Positions 11,913-22,876 of a stretch of DNA of 64,000 nucleotides are shown here, one piece after another. How positions within the stretch are numbered: position 1 is the stretch's first letter; every line of letters begins with the position of its first letter. The notes below the pieces were generated by a model that had not been told where the DNA came from, made no database searches, and was given only the letters and a program-made list of their open reading frames with translations. Source of the DNA: Armillaria gallica (Eukaryota > Basidiomycota > Agaricomycetes > Agaricales > Physalacriaceae); contig JBANDB010000022.1 of the NCBI GenBank assembly GCA_037576215.1, forward strand, positions 248,001-312,000, read 5' to 3'. The position numbers and the translations under genes were made by a program.

Positions 11913-12730
11913 CGTGAATAAGTATCTTCCTGAAATTTTGAATATTCTTCCATGTTGGGCGCGCAAAATTGTATGGAAATTATGGTTCCAAAAATGTGTC
12001 TAGGACACAGTTCTTAAGCGACGCAAAATGCCTATTCATACGCTTCCGTTTGTGGGAGGAATACAAACGATGATTCCTCGTCTATCGTCTTCTCTCCTTC
12101 GTCGGATGCGCTACTCATGAAAACTCTGGCTGGGCCAGAGAGGAAAATCTCGTCTTGTATTGTAGAATGGTGGTGGCCGGCGAATTTTGTTAAGTGTATA
12201 CTTCTTGATCCTCGTTATTTGAGGGAAAGGGGGAAGACGGGAACCCTAACCTTAGTACTTCCAGCGCCTCCTCGATGCGTGGCTTACTAACGATCAATCT
12301 TTGTTTTCTCTCCACTTGTCATGTTCTATGTATCATCTATGCCCTTTAGTCCCGACACAGCAGTAACAGCAGCAGCAGGCACGGGCTTGATTCGAAAGGT
12401 TGATACACATCTTAATCCCTGTATCATTAAGATCTGAATTTTTTTCCAGTACTGAAATCCTCGGAGCCGTGTACGTAAGGGGATCTGATGCAGTGCTAGC
12501 TCCCATTGGCAGTGGCCCCAATCCTTCTGTTGTTTCCACGGCCTTCGCTTCGCCGCTGACAGCGACAATGTACTCACGGTATCAGCGGTACCGACGAGCT
12601 TCCATTCCATCGACTGCGGAGCAAGTACTCTAGTGTCTGGAGCACTGGGATCGCCCTCAGTGGTGCGTTCGCTTGTTCTTTTTGTGTGCTTTCCGTTGAA
12701 GGATATCCAATTAATAACAGTCAATGAGCC
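11913..12730. other. Intergenic, no supported gene
   Basis: Contains a short CAG-rich tract near 12360-12380 (CAGCAGTAACAGCAGCAGCA) and short ORFs on both strands. The 160-codon minus-strand ORF at 12326-12808 partly enters the duplicated segment, but its frame is not kept in the other copy, so I do not call it a gene. Confidence 0.35.
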
Positions 12731-14340
12731 CGAGGCTGTTCCTGTCGTCGAGTCAGACATCGGAATTGAATTTCCGTGTGGCTTGACATTGTATTCTGTG
12801 CCGGTCATTCGCTATACAGCACTTCCCAACGAGAGCATATTGGTGGGAATTTGTCATCCTGTGGACCTCGTGCTATCTCCACATATCGGGATCTCCTAGC
12901 CTCGTGCCTTTCGAAGGTGTCCCTAGTCGGTGTATGTGGGTCCTGCAACGTGTTCTGCGTGAGGCATCACGGTCAGGTGAGCCCTTGGAGGCGCTTGGGT
13001 GTCTCTTTCTCCAATGGAGCTCATCCGAAGAATTTTTCGTATCTAGTCACGTCACTCAAACCATGTACATGGTTCTCTCCTTCCTAAAGGTTGCCTGCAT
13101 CGTCGGTCTTGTGGGGGGCAAAGATAGGTCTGCACGTCAAGGGGTATCGCCACCAATACCAATATCAACACCAGCGCTCCTCTCAATGAATGGACGGCTC
13201 AATATCTTCGGTCTCCAAGGATTCCGTCGTCCTTCCGCGATCTCCTATGTGCTTCGCTTCTTACATTTGGCAGGGGTGAGATTTGATTGCGCGCGACGTT
13301 AGCCTGCGGGAAAGCAGTTCCGCAGCCATACCGTCCTCCTTGGGGTGCATTAGCATCTCGGATTGCGGTGGCCGACGAACGTAGAACGTGTACGTCAGAC
13401 GTCATCTGGGGCCGGAGAACTGCGCTAACCAGGCAGTGTCCATGATACAGTGCGTATCTTCGTCTGCATATTCCATTTAGGGACATCCGATCGAGCTGTG
13501 CACTGGGCGGGACACTGCTTACAATGTCATATCAGTACGCGTCAACAACGAAAATCAAGGCTATTTAAAGCTTGGAGTCAACGATCTCTCTTTTCATTAC
13601 CCTCTCTCCTTACCTACGATGCCAGTCAAGCAAGTTCGCTTCGCCCTCGACCAGACCTACAAGGTGCCCTCGACGCCTTCCCCTGCTAAAACATCCTCGA
13701 CATTACGCTCTTCTAGAGGATCATCCTCGCGACATGAGTCCCGCCTTCCAGGGCCGACTACGTACGCCCCTCCCAGACCAAAAGTCCGCGTCTACCCACA
13801 GGCGCATTCGCTACTAACAGTCGCGAAGCCCCCTGCAATCAACTACGACCTAGCGAACCATCCTTCCACCGTAACCACCTCCTACTCTACCCTATCTTCC
13901 AGACCCAATGCGCTCTCTGAGCCTGCCATCTCACCGCCGGTATCTCATCTGACGCTCACGTCTCCCCATCTCCCCTGGCGGATCTCTGTCCGTCCGTTAC
14001 TAAACGGCACCTACGTGACTGTTTCCGACGTCCTCTACGCGATGTATAATGGACTCCGGGAGAACATTTCTCCTGCCGAGTTCTACGGACTGCCCTCGAA
14101 GACGGAAATTCGGAGAGTTACGGAGGCTTATGAGCAGAGATACAGGCGGATAAAGAGCCGGAGTGGGTCGTATGAGGAGAAGAAGGCTGGCGTTAAGCGG
14201 GTCGACTTCTTCATGGGACGTACGCGATTTGCTGGGCTTTCGCCTAGTACCAAAGGCCATGATGTGTGGGTTATGAACATCCTATGATTGGGATGAAGCC
14301 CTCGAACATTTTCGTTTCATTCTCTCAAAAAGCTTACGCA
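12731..14340 (+). repeat. Inverted segmental duplication, left copy (~1.6 kb)
   Basis: This segment, holding DUF6699-like gene a1 and about 0.9 kb upstream, reappears in reverse orientation at about 36060-37610. Similarity is visible by eye in the coding region, the proximal promoter and the upstream non-coding part, for example ILxGICH-LDLVLSP, WVLQRVLREASRSGE and RPSAISYVLRFLH when both are translated. Boundaries are approximate. Confidence 0.8.
13619..14287 (+). CDS. DUF6699-like protein a1
   Basis: Single-exon gene of 222 residues starting MPVKQVRFALDQ. Residues 15-110 are Ser/Pro/Arg-rich and probably disordered. From about residue 115 there is a folded domain: LTLTSPHLPWRISVRPL, then NGTYVTVSDVLYAMYNGLRE, a charged helix (RRVTEAYEQRYRRIKSR) and an end with FFMGRTRFAGLSP and HDVWVMNIL. 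This pattern (P-W-x-I-V strand, T-V-x-DVL helix, FxGLS and a final W strand) is that of DUF6699, a common Agaricomycete domain of unknown function. A TATTTAAA lies about 55 nt upstream. The inverted copy a2 at 36099-36767 has the same length and about 19 residue differences, mostly in the disordered half. Confidence 0.75.
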   Translation: MPVKQVRFALDQTYKVPSTPSPAKTSSTLRSSRGSSSRHESRLPGPTTYAPPRPKVRVYPQAHSLLTVAKPPAINYDLANHPSTVTTSYSTLSSRPNALSEPAISPPVSHLTLTSPHLPWRISVRPLLNGTYVTVSDVLYAMYNGLRENISPAEFYGLPSKTEIRRVTEAYEQRYRRIKSRSGSYEEKKAGVKRVDFFMGRTRFAGLSPSTKGHDVWVMNIL

Positions 14341-15790
14341 TCATATTGCGTACATTATTCTGTTTCCTTTCCAATCATCGCGCACTAGTTAACTTATACC
14401 CACAATTATTTACGCATCACTTGTAGCACAGTCGTCTTTTCTCTTCTTCCCTTATGACCTATGTAGTTATGTTGCCTACATTATGCCCACTTGATGATTT
14501 ATGACCCCACTTGGAGCAGATCAGCGGATCTTCTACTATGAGCTCCAATTACGAATTAGTTCCTTGAGGGCTGTACGATTTCAGTGCGGCGTATCAGGGA
14601 GCGGGCATAGCCAGATAAAACACAATGAAGAGCCTAAGTTACAATTCATGTCGACCTCGGATGTCAAGACAAGGCTCGCTAACCGAGCCGGAGATAATAG
14701 CCCGTGTTCTCATAAAGTCATTGTAATTCGTAACCTGGTCGACTGTTGAGACGGTGTCGATGAAGGTTGGCGACCAACCAGTACAATCAGCAATCAGCAA
14801 CCCATAACAATGATTGAATTGCTACGCGACTCCTGCGACACCCTCTGCGGAAATAAGTAGGCACAGTGTTTGTTCGTGTCAGTACTCCTTAGTTCCGGCG
14901 TACATTCAGGTGTTGCTCGAGCGTCCTTCTCCGGAGCCTGGAGTCTTTCATTCCCTGCCAACACATGCTTGACAGCTAGTGGCCAGAAGAACTAGAAGGG
15001 TCTTGTAACAACTTGTTCAAGATACGCTCAAAATCCCGGTGCACTGGAGAATACGTGCATCGAAAGTGCATGGCTGACAACACGTACAGCATCAATATCA
15101 CCATCGTCTGATATTGATATATATAAGAGTTCATCAACGAGGGCTAACGACACCAAAACCACGAATGTGTGCGCAGCACCACCGGAACACATGCTAAGGA
15201 AGCAATACGATCATAACTGTAAAGCGTCATGAGCTTCGGACCGATGGAAGGTGCAAACGTTAACCTCACCCTTCAGCGAAGTCCCTATTATCGTAGCTCG
15301 CTTTTCTTCCAACTCTGTATTCAGCCTCCGATTGAATAGAAGCCGAGATGCAGCGACTCCGTGAAGAAAGCCCGTTGCGTGAGAGCTATTTTTACAACTC
15401 CCCGCGCAAATTGCATCCGTGGACACTCGATGTCAAGGAAATTGGTGTGGTATCCAAAAGATGACGCCTGGTAGCGTTGCTCTGCTTTTCTGGACACATC
15501 TTTCTCTGTTTGTCGGATGAAGACCTCGAAAAAGGATGATGATCAAGACGCGTCTGGACGACTGCTATCCAAGCGGTGACGAGGTGTCAGGTAAGGTTGG
15601 CATCTCGTAACGCCAACAGGCACAGCATTGGTGATGCTGGTGTCCTCAGCGGTCGATATATGACTTTCAGAAGGGCCGAAGTCAAAGCAGCACTGCCATG
15701 AAATTTTCTGTGGATTGCCAAGAGGACGTCACACTTATCTAAGAAGACTTTAGCTTCAGTCAACGAATGCGGCAAAAGAAATCTCACCCT
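14341..15790. other. Intergenic, nothing recognised
   Basis: Short ORFs only. A TGATATTGATATATATAAG tract near 15110-15126 contains a TATA-like sequence, but I find no gene after it. Confidence 0.4.
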
Positions 15791-17000
15791 CTAGCAAGTA
15801 CCTGCCAATAGTAGCTTCCGTTTTCTCTCCGCTAGCTCCACGTTCATCTTCACTTCCACTTCCTTCCTCAATACGACCCAGTCTGGCTCCTCGACCTCCG
15901 CAAGATACGTACCCTCGGTAGCGTATCGATCCGCCTCCTCATTCCCTTCGATACCCGTGTGCCCTGGCACGTAGTCGAGAGCGACCTTTCGCCCGAGGCG
16001 TCGCACTCTCTCGCGGAGCTTCGCAAGGTAGCGAATGATCGGCTCGTTCTCGATGGGTTTGCCTTTGCTCCCCATAAAGCCATTCAGCTGCCAAGTGCGC
16101 AACCACGTTTCCATGCCTAGAAAGACGGATCAGGATACATGGCAAAAAGAGAAATAAGATAACCGTACAGTTGATTGAGTACTTTGAGTCTGTCTTGATG
16201 GTGAGGGGGATCGTCACGTCCATCGTTTGCTCGTGGACACGTACGAGGGCCTATCGAAGGAGTCAGTGAAATCGACTCAAGCAAACGGATGTTATCCACT
16301 GACTATTAATTCTGCCCGGTTATTGGATTGCCTCCCAGGACAGCGCTCCGAGATATTTCTAAGATATAGGTTTCCATCAGTGCCGTTCTGATAGATGATA
16401 GCCTGCTCACCGTATATCACCATGGCTCCACCAAACACCTACACCAGCAATAGCGCCGACCTTTCCGTTCCCTCGACAGGCACCATCACAGTAGACGGTC
16501 ACAGCATTACTAGCCGGTCGTACCCTCAATAATGCACCCGGCCCAATATAATCCTCCGCCTCACGCCTCGTTGGGAATTTCTTGTACTTGCATCCTGAGA
16601 ATCTGGAGATCTGCTGCTGACATTCGGTCCTGCACACAAGGCATTAGATCTCCACTTCCTTGTGAGAAGATCATTGAGTCGTACCACGTCGTGTAGATAC
16701 CCTTATTCCTCCCTACCTTCACGGCGTAGTACCCGGCTAACTTTTTCGAGAAAGCACTGTGGGTAACGCCTGCGAGCTCACGAGTAGAGACAATATATTC
16801 TTCCGCATCCTGTTTGACTCTGAACTTCTTGTACTTGCTACCAGGGAATCCATTCGTCTGTAGCTGGCAGTCATTCCTTTGAAAAAATCACGCTAAGCCG
16901 AAAAACTGTTGGGATATCAGGATGAAACACACCATGAGGAGTATATTCCCTTGGTCCTTCCAACTTTAACGGCGTAGAACCATGATTTCACTTTGCTCAT
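15791..17000 (-). CDS. Ribonuclease H1 with two hybrid-binding domains
   Basis: Six exons (17000-16933, 16876-16685, 16629-16411, 16358-16304, 16250-16169, 16116-15791) join in phase to 313 residues. The N-terminus carries two tandem HBD (RNase H1 hybrid-binding, caulimovirus-viroplasmin-like) modules: FYAVKVGRTKGIYSSW..GSKYKKF and YYAVKVGRNKGIYTTW..CKYKKFPTRREAEDYI. In each module an intron falls right after the W codon. The catalytic domain follows with YCDGACRGNG, NNRAELI, TDSKYSIN, a basic WQLNGFMGSKGKPI segment and VPGHTGIEGNEEADRYA. All acidic residues (D, E, D, D) and the active-site His are present. The enzyme cleaves RNA in RNA:DNA hybrids (R-loops, Okazaki primers). No targeting peptide precedes the first HBD, so a nuclear or cytosolic location is likely. 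A decayed copy lies at 34403-34868. Confidence 0.85.
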
Positions 17001-18145
17001 CGAACAAGGTGGTAATGAAGAAAAGAAAACATTTGAGTCACAACGGTAGGCCGGTCACATCGGTCACACTGCCACGTGTTTCGTTAGTTTCGGCCGGCGG
17101 CGAAGAACAACCCTTCAAGTACTAGTCAAGGGGTTAGCGGACCGTTGTTCCGGGATATCGGGTCGGTCGGTCGGTCGACCTTGCGACGCCTAAAATTTTT
17201 TTTGGACCCCACCTACTCCTACTGAAAAATATAACTGTCCAAGCATTATAGCGTGTTTCATAGTATATATTATAACTGTTTACTATCTTTCTAACAAGGA
17301 TTCACCGGAGATTTCAGTGAACAAGGACAGAACTTCAAAAAAGAAACCTTTGCCGGTGTTGCCACTTGCCCTGGCATAGATCAAAAATGTTCTATGGTGC
17401 TCCAGTGAGCAGTCTAGATCACGAAAGCTAATATAATACATGAAAGTATTGTCAGGCCATGCCAAACCCGCAACTTGCAAGTTCAAGGGTGGGTCTTGCA
17501 AGAAGAAAAAGGGTACGATATCGTCATATAGATCATGTGATATGTCTAACTTTGGAATATTATTCTCACGGGGGTCGGTCGGTCGAGCTGGTGAGGGCTA
17601 AAATATTTTTTGGACCCGATATCATGTATTTAAAATGCGCAAACCCCTTGGTACTAGTAACCCAAGCCAAACCACCGCTCGACCAAGTTTAAAGCTTGAA
17701 GCTAAGTAGCGATGGCTCGAAGTTGCTCTGGACTCAATTCCATCGCTGTGCTACTCTGGCATGGAAACCAGAAAAGGAGCAACGTTACTTTTCCCGTGTT
17801 TTACGACCAAATACACCCAAAACATTGCAAAAAGACGGTTCTCCCAAACTTCTCCTTTCGAATATTTCGTTTATACAAGGATACAAGCCCCACGAGTATA
17901 TGTGAAACCTGGCTCCTCGACCCAAAATCGAGCATTCTCGCTTCTCAACAGTGTCCTAATAAGGTTCTTACACCCCCTCGTGACCGGGATCCAAATGCCG
18001 AATCGGCAGCCATTGATCTTCAGGCAGGTGTTCTATTTTCCATACATATTCATATTCAACGTCATCGACCTGCTGTTACTGATAGACTATACATATTATC
18101 CCATGAGCACCTCGTGTCTTCACCTCGGTCCTGCGTGTCAATCCT
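17001..18145. other. Intergenic with repeat unit; no gene supported
   Basis: Contains the repeat unit listed at 17154-17623. The remainder, including overlapping plus-strand ORFs of up to 166 codons at 17.7-18.2 kb, shows no family motif. Confidence 0.4.
17154..17623. repeat. ~470-bp unit with 11-bp inverted ends and 46-bp direct repeats
   Basis: The ends are GATATCGGGTC and its exact reverse complement GACCCGATATC. Just inside each end lies a copy, in direct orientation, of GGTCGGTCGGTCGA followed by GxCTAAAAT, a T-run and TTGGACCC (17162-17208 and 17573-17617). A related T-run/GGTCC piece occurs near 44821-44860. This probably represents a degenerate non-autonomous element or nested insertions. 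Confidence 0.5.
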
Positions 18146-19543
18146 TTACAACATCGCCCTAGGACTATGTTCAGACATGGCGCCGACTTCTGTATTCTTC
18201 GAATACCAGTGAGACATCACCCAATCCAGGAGGATAGCAATGAATATGTCAATATCACTGAACGTGTTTTCGGCATGGATCACCACTCGAATGCGCTCCT
18301 GACCCTTCGGTACCGTGGGGAAAGGAATCGCTTGGGCGACGTATCCTTTTGAATTGAGATATTCCGCGAGCTTCAGCGACTGGCTCGTGAGCAGGGGGAA
18401 TATCGGCGAGACAAGGGGGTCTTTGCTTCTATCATCCGCACACATGGCCAGGACAGATTCTGGAATGCCCTTCAAAGCTAGCCGAAGTTTGGTAGTGAAG
18501 TACTGGCTGCACTCATAAACTTGCTTTCGAAGCTATAACGTATGTTCTTAGCATTCTCTAAAAAGGTCGGGACCGTGATGCTCACCCTATCACCTTCAGG
18601 GCCCGAAATGAAGTCGAACGTGCTTTTGATTGCTATCAGGTGGAGATGGGGCATTGAAGTCGTGTAGATCAGAGGCCGAGCATAATTGACAAGGTACTTC
18701 CGGACAATTGGGGACGTGAGAATGACGGCTAACGATATGATTCGGGTCACCGCAAAGTCTATGCGAGGAAGAAAAAGGCTTACCTCCCGTCAAGCCTCTA
18801 GCTTTGCCGAATGTGTGAAGGACCGTGTCTACCTCGTCCTGCAATCCTAGATGATCCACATAGCCTCGCCCCATCGAGCCATACAACCCGGTGGTATGCG
18901 CCTCATCTACGACCATATGACAATACGCCTTCGGTATATGACAATGGAGACTCTCAACGATTTGTGGTAAAGGAGAGAAATCACCATCCATGCTGTACAA
19001 GCTTTCCACTGCGACAAATACCGTCGACTTCCCAGCCAATATTTCCGGGCGCTTCTTCAAGAGCCCTGCTATGCAGCTCTCGAACGATGCGACAGAGTTG
19101 TGGGAGAAGGGGTAGGCGTTACGCGTCCGCGCTGCTGCGATTCCGTCCCTCACTGACGCGTGGATGAGTTCATCGAAAACGATGATGTCCTCTGCCTGGG
19201 GTACACACCCAAAGAACGCAACGTTCGCATCGTAGCCGGATGTGAACATGAGGGCTGCGGAGGCGTTGAAATGGGACTGGAGATACTTCTCCGTCTCTGC
19301 ATGACTTGGGCTGTTCCCGTTGAGCAGACGGGAACCGGTAGAGCCAAGCAGTTTCTTTGATGGGATGAGCGCGCTGAGGACATTGCTGTTCAGCTGAGGA
19401 TTGGTGGTAATGGAAAGGTAGTCGTTAGAGAAGAAGTCGGGAACGGTCGTTGGTACCGCTGGGCTAAGAAGGTCAAGCACTGGCGCGTCAATGGCCCGTT
19501 TGTCGAGCCACTTCTGCAATGAGATCTCGAGTGCGGTATTCAT
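18146..19543 (-). CDS. Alpha-oxoamine synthase (AONS/BioF-like), PLP enzyme
   Basis: Three exons: 19543-18784; 18758 to about 18513; 18477-18146, giving about 445 residues. The MNTALEISLQKW start is preferred over an upstream Met 36 codons earlier. The fold-type I PLP signature is clear: SNDYLSI, STGSRLLNGNSPSHAETE, FTSGYDANVAF, IVFDELIHASVRDGIAAAR, VVDEAHTTGLYG (cofactor Asp) and HTFGKARG (Schiff-base Lys). The small domain has YARPLIYTT, PTVPKGQERIRVVIHAENT and SDIDIFIAILL. The family condenses an amino acid with an acyl-CoA or acyl-ACP; 8-amino-7-oxononanoate synthase (biotin), ALA synthase and sphingolipid SPT belong here. The STGSRLLNG/VVDEAHTTG pattern is nearest to the BioF-like group, but I cannot assign the substrate. 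The last intron is uncertain: 35 nt (GTGCAG donor) or 62 nt (GTTATA donor), both in phase. Confidence 0.8.
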
Positions 19544-20784
19544 GGTGTGCGGATAGTGAGGTATGGATTGTAAACTCTGTATTTGTACTGTAACCTCATT
19601 TTTTCTTAGGTTCTCCAACACAGCAGCAGAAATCTTCGCGGTGACTATCAAACAGCCGATTGGTGTTCAGCATCAGTGATGAGCGTATGTTTGGGATTCG
19701 AAGAGCTGTACTATGCTGGATTATCTACGTGATGAGATGATGTCGGGAGACGCGCAGATACCCGGGCTGATTCGTATATCCGTTCTACGTTCTGATCTTA
19801 TACACTCTGCAACTCATGATTATCAGGTTCCGTTGATCGAGGAGATTTTCTTTTGCCCCAAGAAAGTTATGTCTGCTTCGAACCATCGACTACTGAATTG
19901 AGGTTATGCCGTGACAAAGGACTACAACTTCGAGGGCTAGAGTCTGCGTCTGCAGAGGACGAAGTCGTTGATAGAGGAGGTCTAACGATTCATGAACGTT
20001 GGCATTTATTAGGGTGCTCAGATCTACCACATCACATTTATTAGACTGATTCTCTTCATTTGCGTGGTCGACGGGCACTTAACCGTACCAAACTAAGATG
20101 TGTCTTTTTTCCGTATCACTTTCGAAATCCATGTAGTGGACTTTATTTTTAGGGGTGGCCAGTGGTTCCTTGCATTGAGTCTCCCTTCTGCAGGAACGAA
20201 CTGCCAAAGCGGCATTTTGTTTAGATCCAAGATGGGCGCGGACAATGGGTGCTTCTCAAACACGGTCATGAGAATGAATTGAGGTGCCCCAGGAGTTTCC
20301 ACTCAATGGTTGTGGGCGGTATACTACGGCCCATAGATATAGTTAGCAACCACATTGTTCAAGTCCAGATGCGCTCCGGAGCAATACAACAGAATCAGAA
20401 CGCTTTGCTATTGAGGCGATGTTCTGCATTGCTCAATGAATTTGATACACATCCGTGACTGACGGAAATAAAATAGAATATGAACTCATAACGGGCTATA
20501 AACTATATGGCGTAAGTGCGCCTCCCCTTGCATGCGCGTGGTGAGCTGATGCAACAATTGTGATGTGAGCTCGATCGGTCGGAAGGTAGGTAGTATTGCA
20601 CGACAATGTCCATACAGAATGTGTTCATGTTCTCTGTTTCCGCTGGCTGTGCTAGCACGTTGAACGACAGTACCAGTTGCGATTCGACACTTTATAGGCA
20701 AGAAGATCCATCGTTATCAAGGACCAAGAACATATGATACATCACAGAAGCTCTTGTTTAAAAGCCACACATATAATTATACAA
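19544..20784. other. Intergenic, nothing recognised
   Basis: About 1.2 kb between two minus-strand genes with only short ORFs. It probably carries the promoter of the oxoamine synthase and the 3' UTR of the membrane-protein gene. Confidence 0.4.
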
Positions 20785-22255
20785 TTATACAGCTGGTGAC
20801 GTGATTTTATCGGCATCATTCCAGCCGGCATCACCAGAAAGACTCCGTGGTTTCCCATCAACGATGATCTCCTCAGCTGTGCTTTCAAAGCCTGTTGGTC
20901 CACTAGTTGTTTGACTCGTAGTAGTATGCATTCCAATCTTCATAGGTTGCATCGGGTAGGCCATTGAGGTGCCCGAGACTATACTTGGTCCATTGCGCCT
21001 CCTCCGATTTCTCTCGGCCCACTCGGGATTATCCCGTGTCGTCTGGTCGAAAGTCGAGATAGCAACTTCAAGGGTAGATTGCAGGCAAACGAGTGTGATG
21101 ATCAGAGTGGGGTAGATGGCCTATGTACATCAAAAATGAGCGCCGTATGAATTGAGTATTTAGAATCAAAGATTTACCGTGAGCTGGGAAAGCATATCCA
21201 CGACGATGTAGACCCCGTTGTTCCCACAGATAAAGGCGATGATAGCAACAAACTATTTTTTATTCAATTCCTCAGCGACTTACAAAGCACGGAGAGGACG
21301 GACGTACCCAGGTGGTGGAATAAAAAACGCCTGACTCGATAAGCAATGAGAGAACGCCGTTTTGCCTGCGAAATCTATCCCTAAGACCTTCTCCCGTGAT
21401 TTCGCGAATAATTCTGTTGTGCGTCCTTGGATCGGAAATTAGGCAAGTAAATTAAAAATAAATATAGGCGTACCAAGTGCGATATGCTACGAGTGTAGTG
21501 GCCCAGACGTTCGTTATCAACGTAGAGGCGATGAAGGCAATTGCCCACGAGCTTAAGCTTTCGTTATTGAAGACACTGATCCCCGGGGGTGCAGTTGCAA
21601 ATGCTCGAACAAGTCCCACGGCAGCCGCTTAAGGAAATGGCGCTTGTAAGCGTATATATTCTTGAGACCAAATAGAATATCCACCTGTTGTTCCGGTAAG
21701 AAGCGTTGCGGATGTAAATATCACCCATGTTTTCCGACTCCATAATGTCCATGCTCTCCATATCACGATGCTGTCGCCAAGCACAATCTACAGTCGGTCC
21801 GTGAAACAGTGCAGCAAACTCGTGGTGAGTTAATGTCTTCTTACGTTGATAGACTCCAAAGATAGCTGCGAATAAATTGTCGGGGAGGCATTGTCTTCGA
21901 AGACGTCGCTGCCTTCTGCTGCATGTTGCTTCAGAAAGGCGACGTAGTTCTGCTGAAAGCTGACGGACATATGGGACGTCGCCACGGCCCACATGATAGA
22001 GTTCAATACGGTCATAGCTATGACGACCTTTGTCTTTTTCTTCTTCATTCTACGACCTAATATGAGAGATAGGCATGGTTGTACAAAACATGTCGCTCAC
22101 AATAGAAGATACATCGAAGCGATAAAAAGGCTGGTGTACATTCCTATCATACTACCTGTCAGTTCCAACGAGCTACGAGAAGATTTAACGGTACCATTTA
22201 GAAGGATTTCAAGACCCAAAGCAATGAAATAGGCCGATGGGAGCGACAGCGCCAT
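20785..22255 (-). CDS. Agaricomycete-type multipass membrane protein
   Basis: Nine exons (22255-22195, 22155-22101, 22049-21845, 21787-21725, 21684-21669, 21627-21474, 21425-21308, 21252-21178, 21120-20785) join in phase to 360 residues. Exon 5 is only 16 nt. Hydrophobic segments include SLPSAYFIALGLEILLNG, MYTSLFIASMYLLL, VVIAMTVLNSIMWAVA, IVLGDSIVIWRAWTLW, SWAIAFIASTLITNVWA, LLIESGVFYSTTW-FVAIIAFI and IYPTLIITLVCL, about seven membrane passes. The LGDSIVIWRAW and VVDMLSQLTAIYPTLI motifs mark a family of unannotated seven-pass proteins abundant in mushroom genomes. The C-terminal tail of about 90 residues is polar (TRDNPEWAERNRRRR..) and probably cytosolic. A receptor-like or plasma-membrane role is only inferred; the function is unknown. 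Confidence 0.7.
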
Positions 22256-22876
22256 GATGCCCAACAGGTGATATTGGCTAGTAGCTGTTCGAGGGAACCA
22301 AGCGAGCACACTTGGTGGTTAATCGCAAAGTATAAGAAATACGTAGACCCAATACAAGAGTAGAAGTTCTCAGGCCTAGGGTCTGCCATAAGGGTGACTA
22401 CAAACATCAGATAAGGCGAGCTCGGAGCGGACAGTTTTGAGCTACTTTTAGCTCCGATCCACCCGGGTCATCCCAGGCCCAGCCAGCGAAGGGACAAGTA
22501 CATCCACAGTGGATGGCAAGGCACAAGGCAGAGCGCCCTACTTCGAAGTCGGATAGGCAACCGGCATTGACACGCATCGTCCTCTTTACATTGAAAGTGC
22601 GATGATAAGACGGTGGAAGGCAATACAATATGGTGGAAGGTTTTGCTCACATGCCAGCACAAACTTTCTTTGGGTAAAAATCACCATACGCCATCTTCGT
22701 AGAGATCAACACTCGGGAGAACCACGGACGGCCAACCGAACCAAGCGTGGGAAGCTGGCTCTGTTTAGGATTTGCACAGCCGTCTGCCATCATTTCATTA
22801 TGATCTACCATGATGTCTACGGGATGCACGTTTTCTTTGCATACCTGCTTGTGTTCTGGTTCTACTTGTTACCAGA
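22256..22876. other. Divergent intergenic region
   Basis: About 620 bp between the starts of the membrane-protein gene (-) and the acetyltransferase gene (+), so it must hold both promoters. I see no clear TATA or repeated operator. Confidence 0.45.

Noticed and set aside
12326..13302. ORFs of 77-160 codons on both strands upstream of DUF6699-like a1
   Set aside because: The segment is duplicated at 36.9-37.6 kb, but none of these frames stays open in the other copy, so they are unlikely to be coding.
17712..18212. 166-codon plus-strand ORF
   Set aside because: No motif; its end overlaps the 3' coding end of the oxoamine synthase on the opposite strand.
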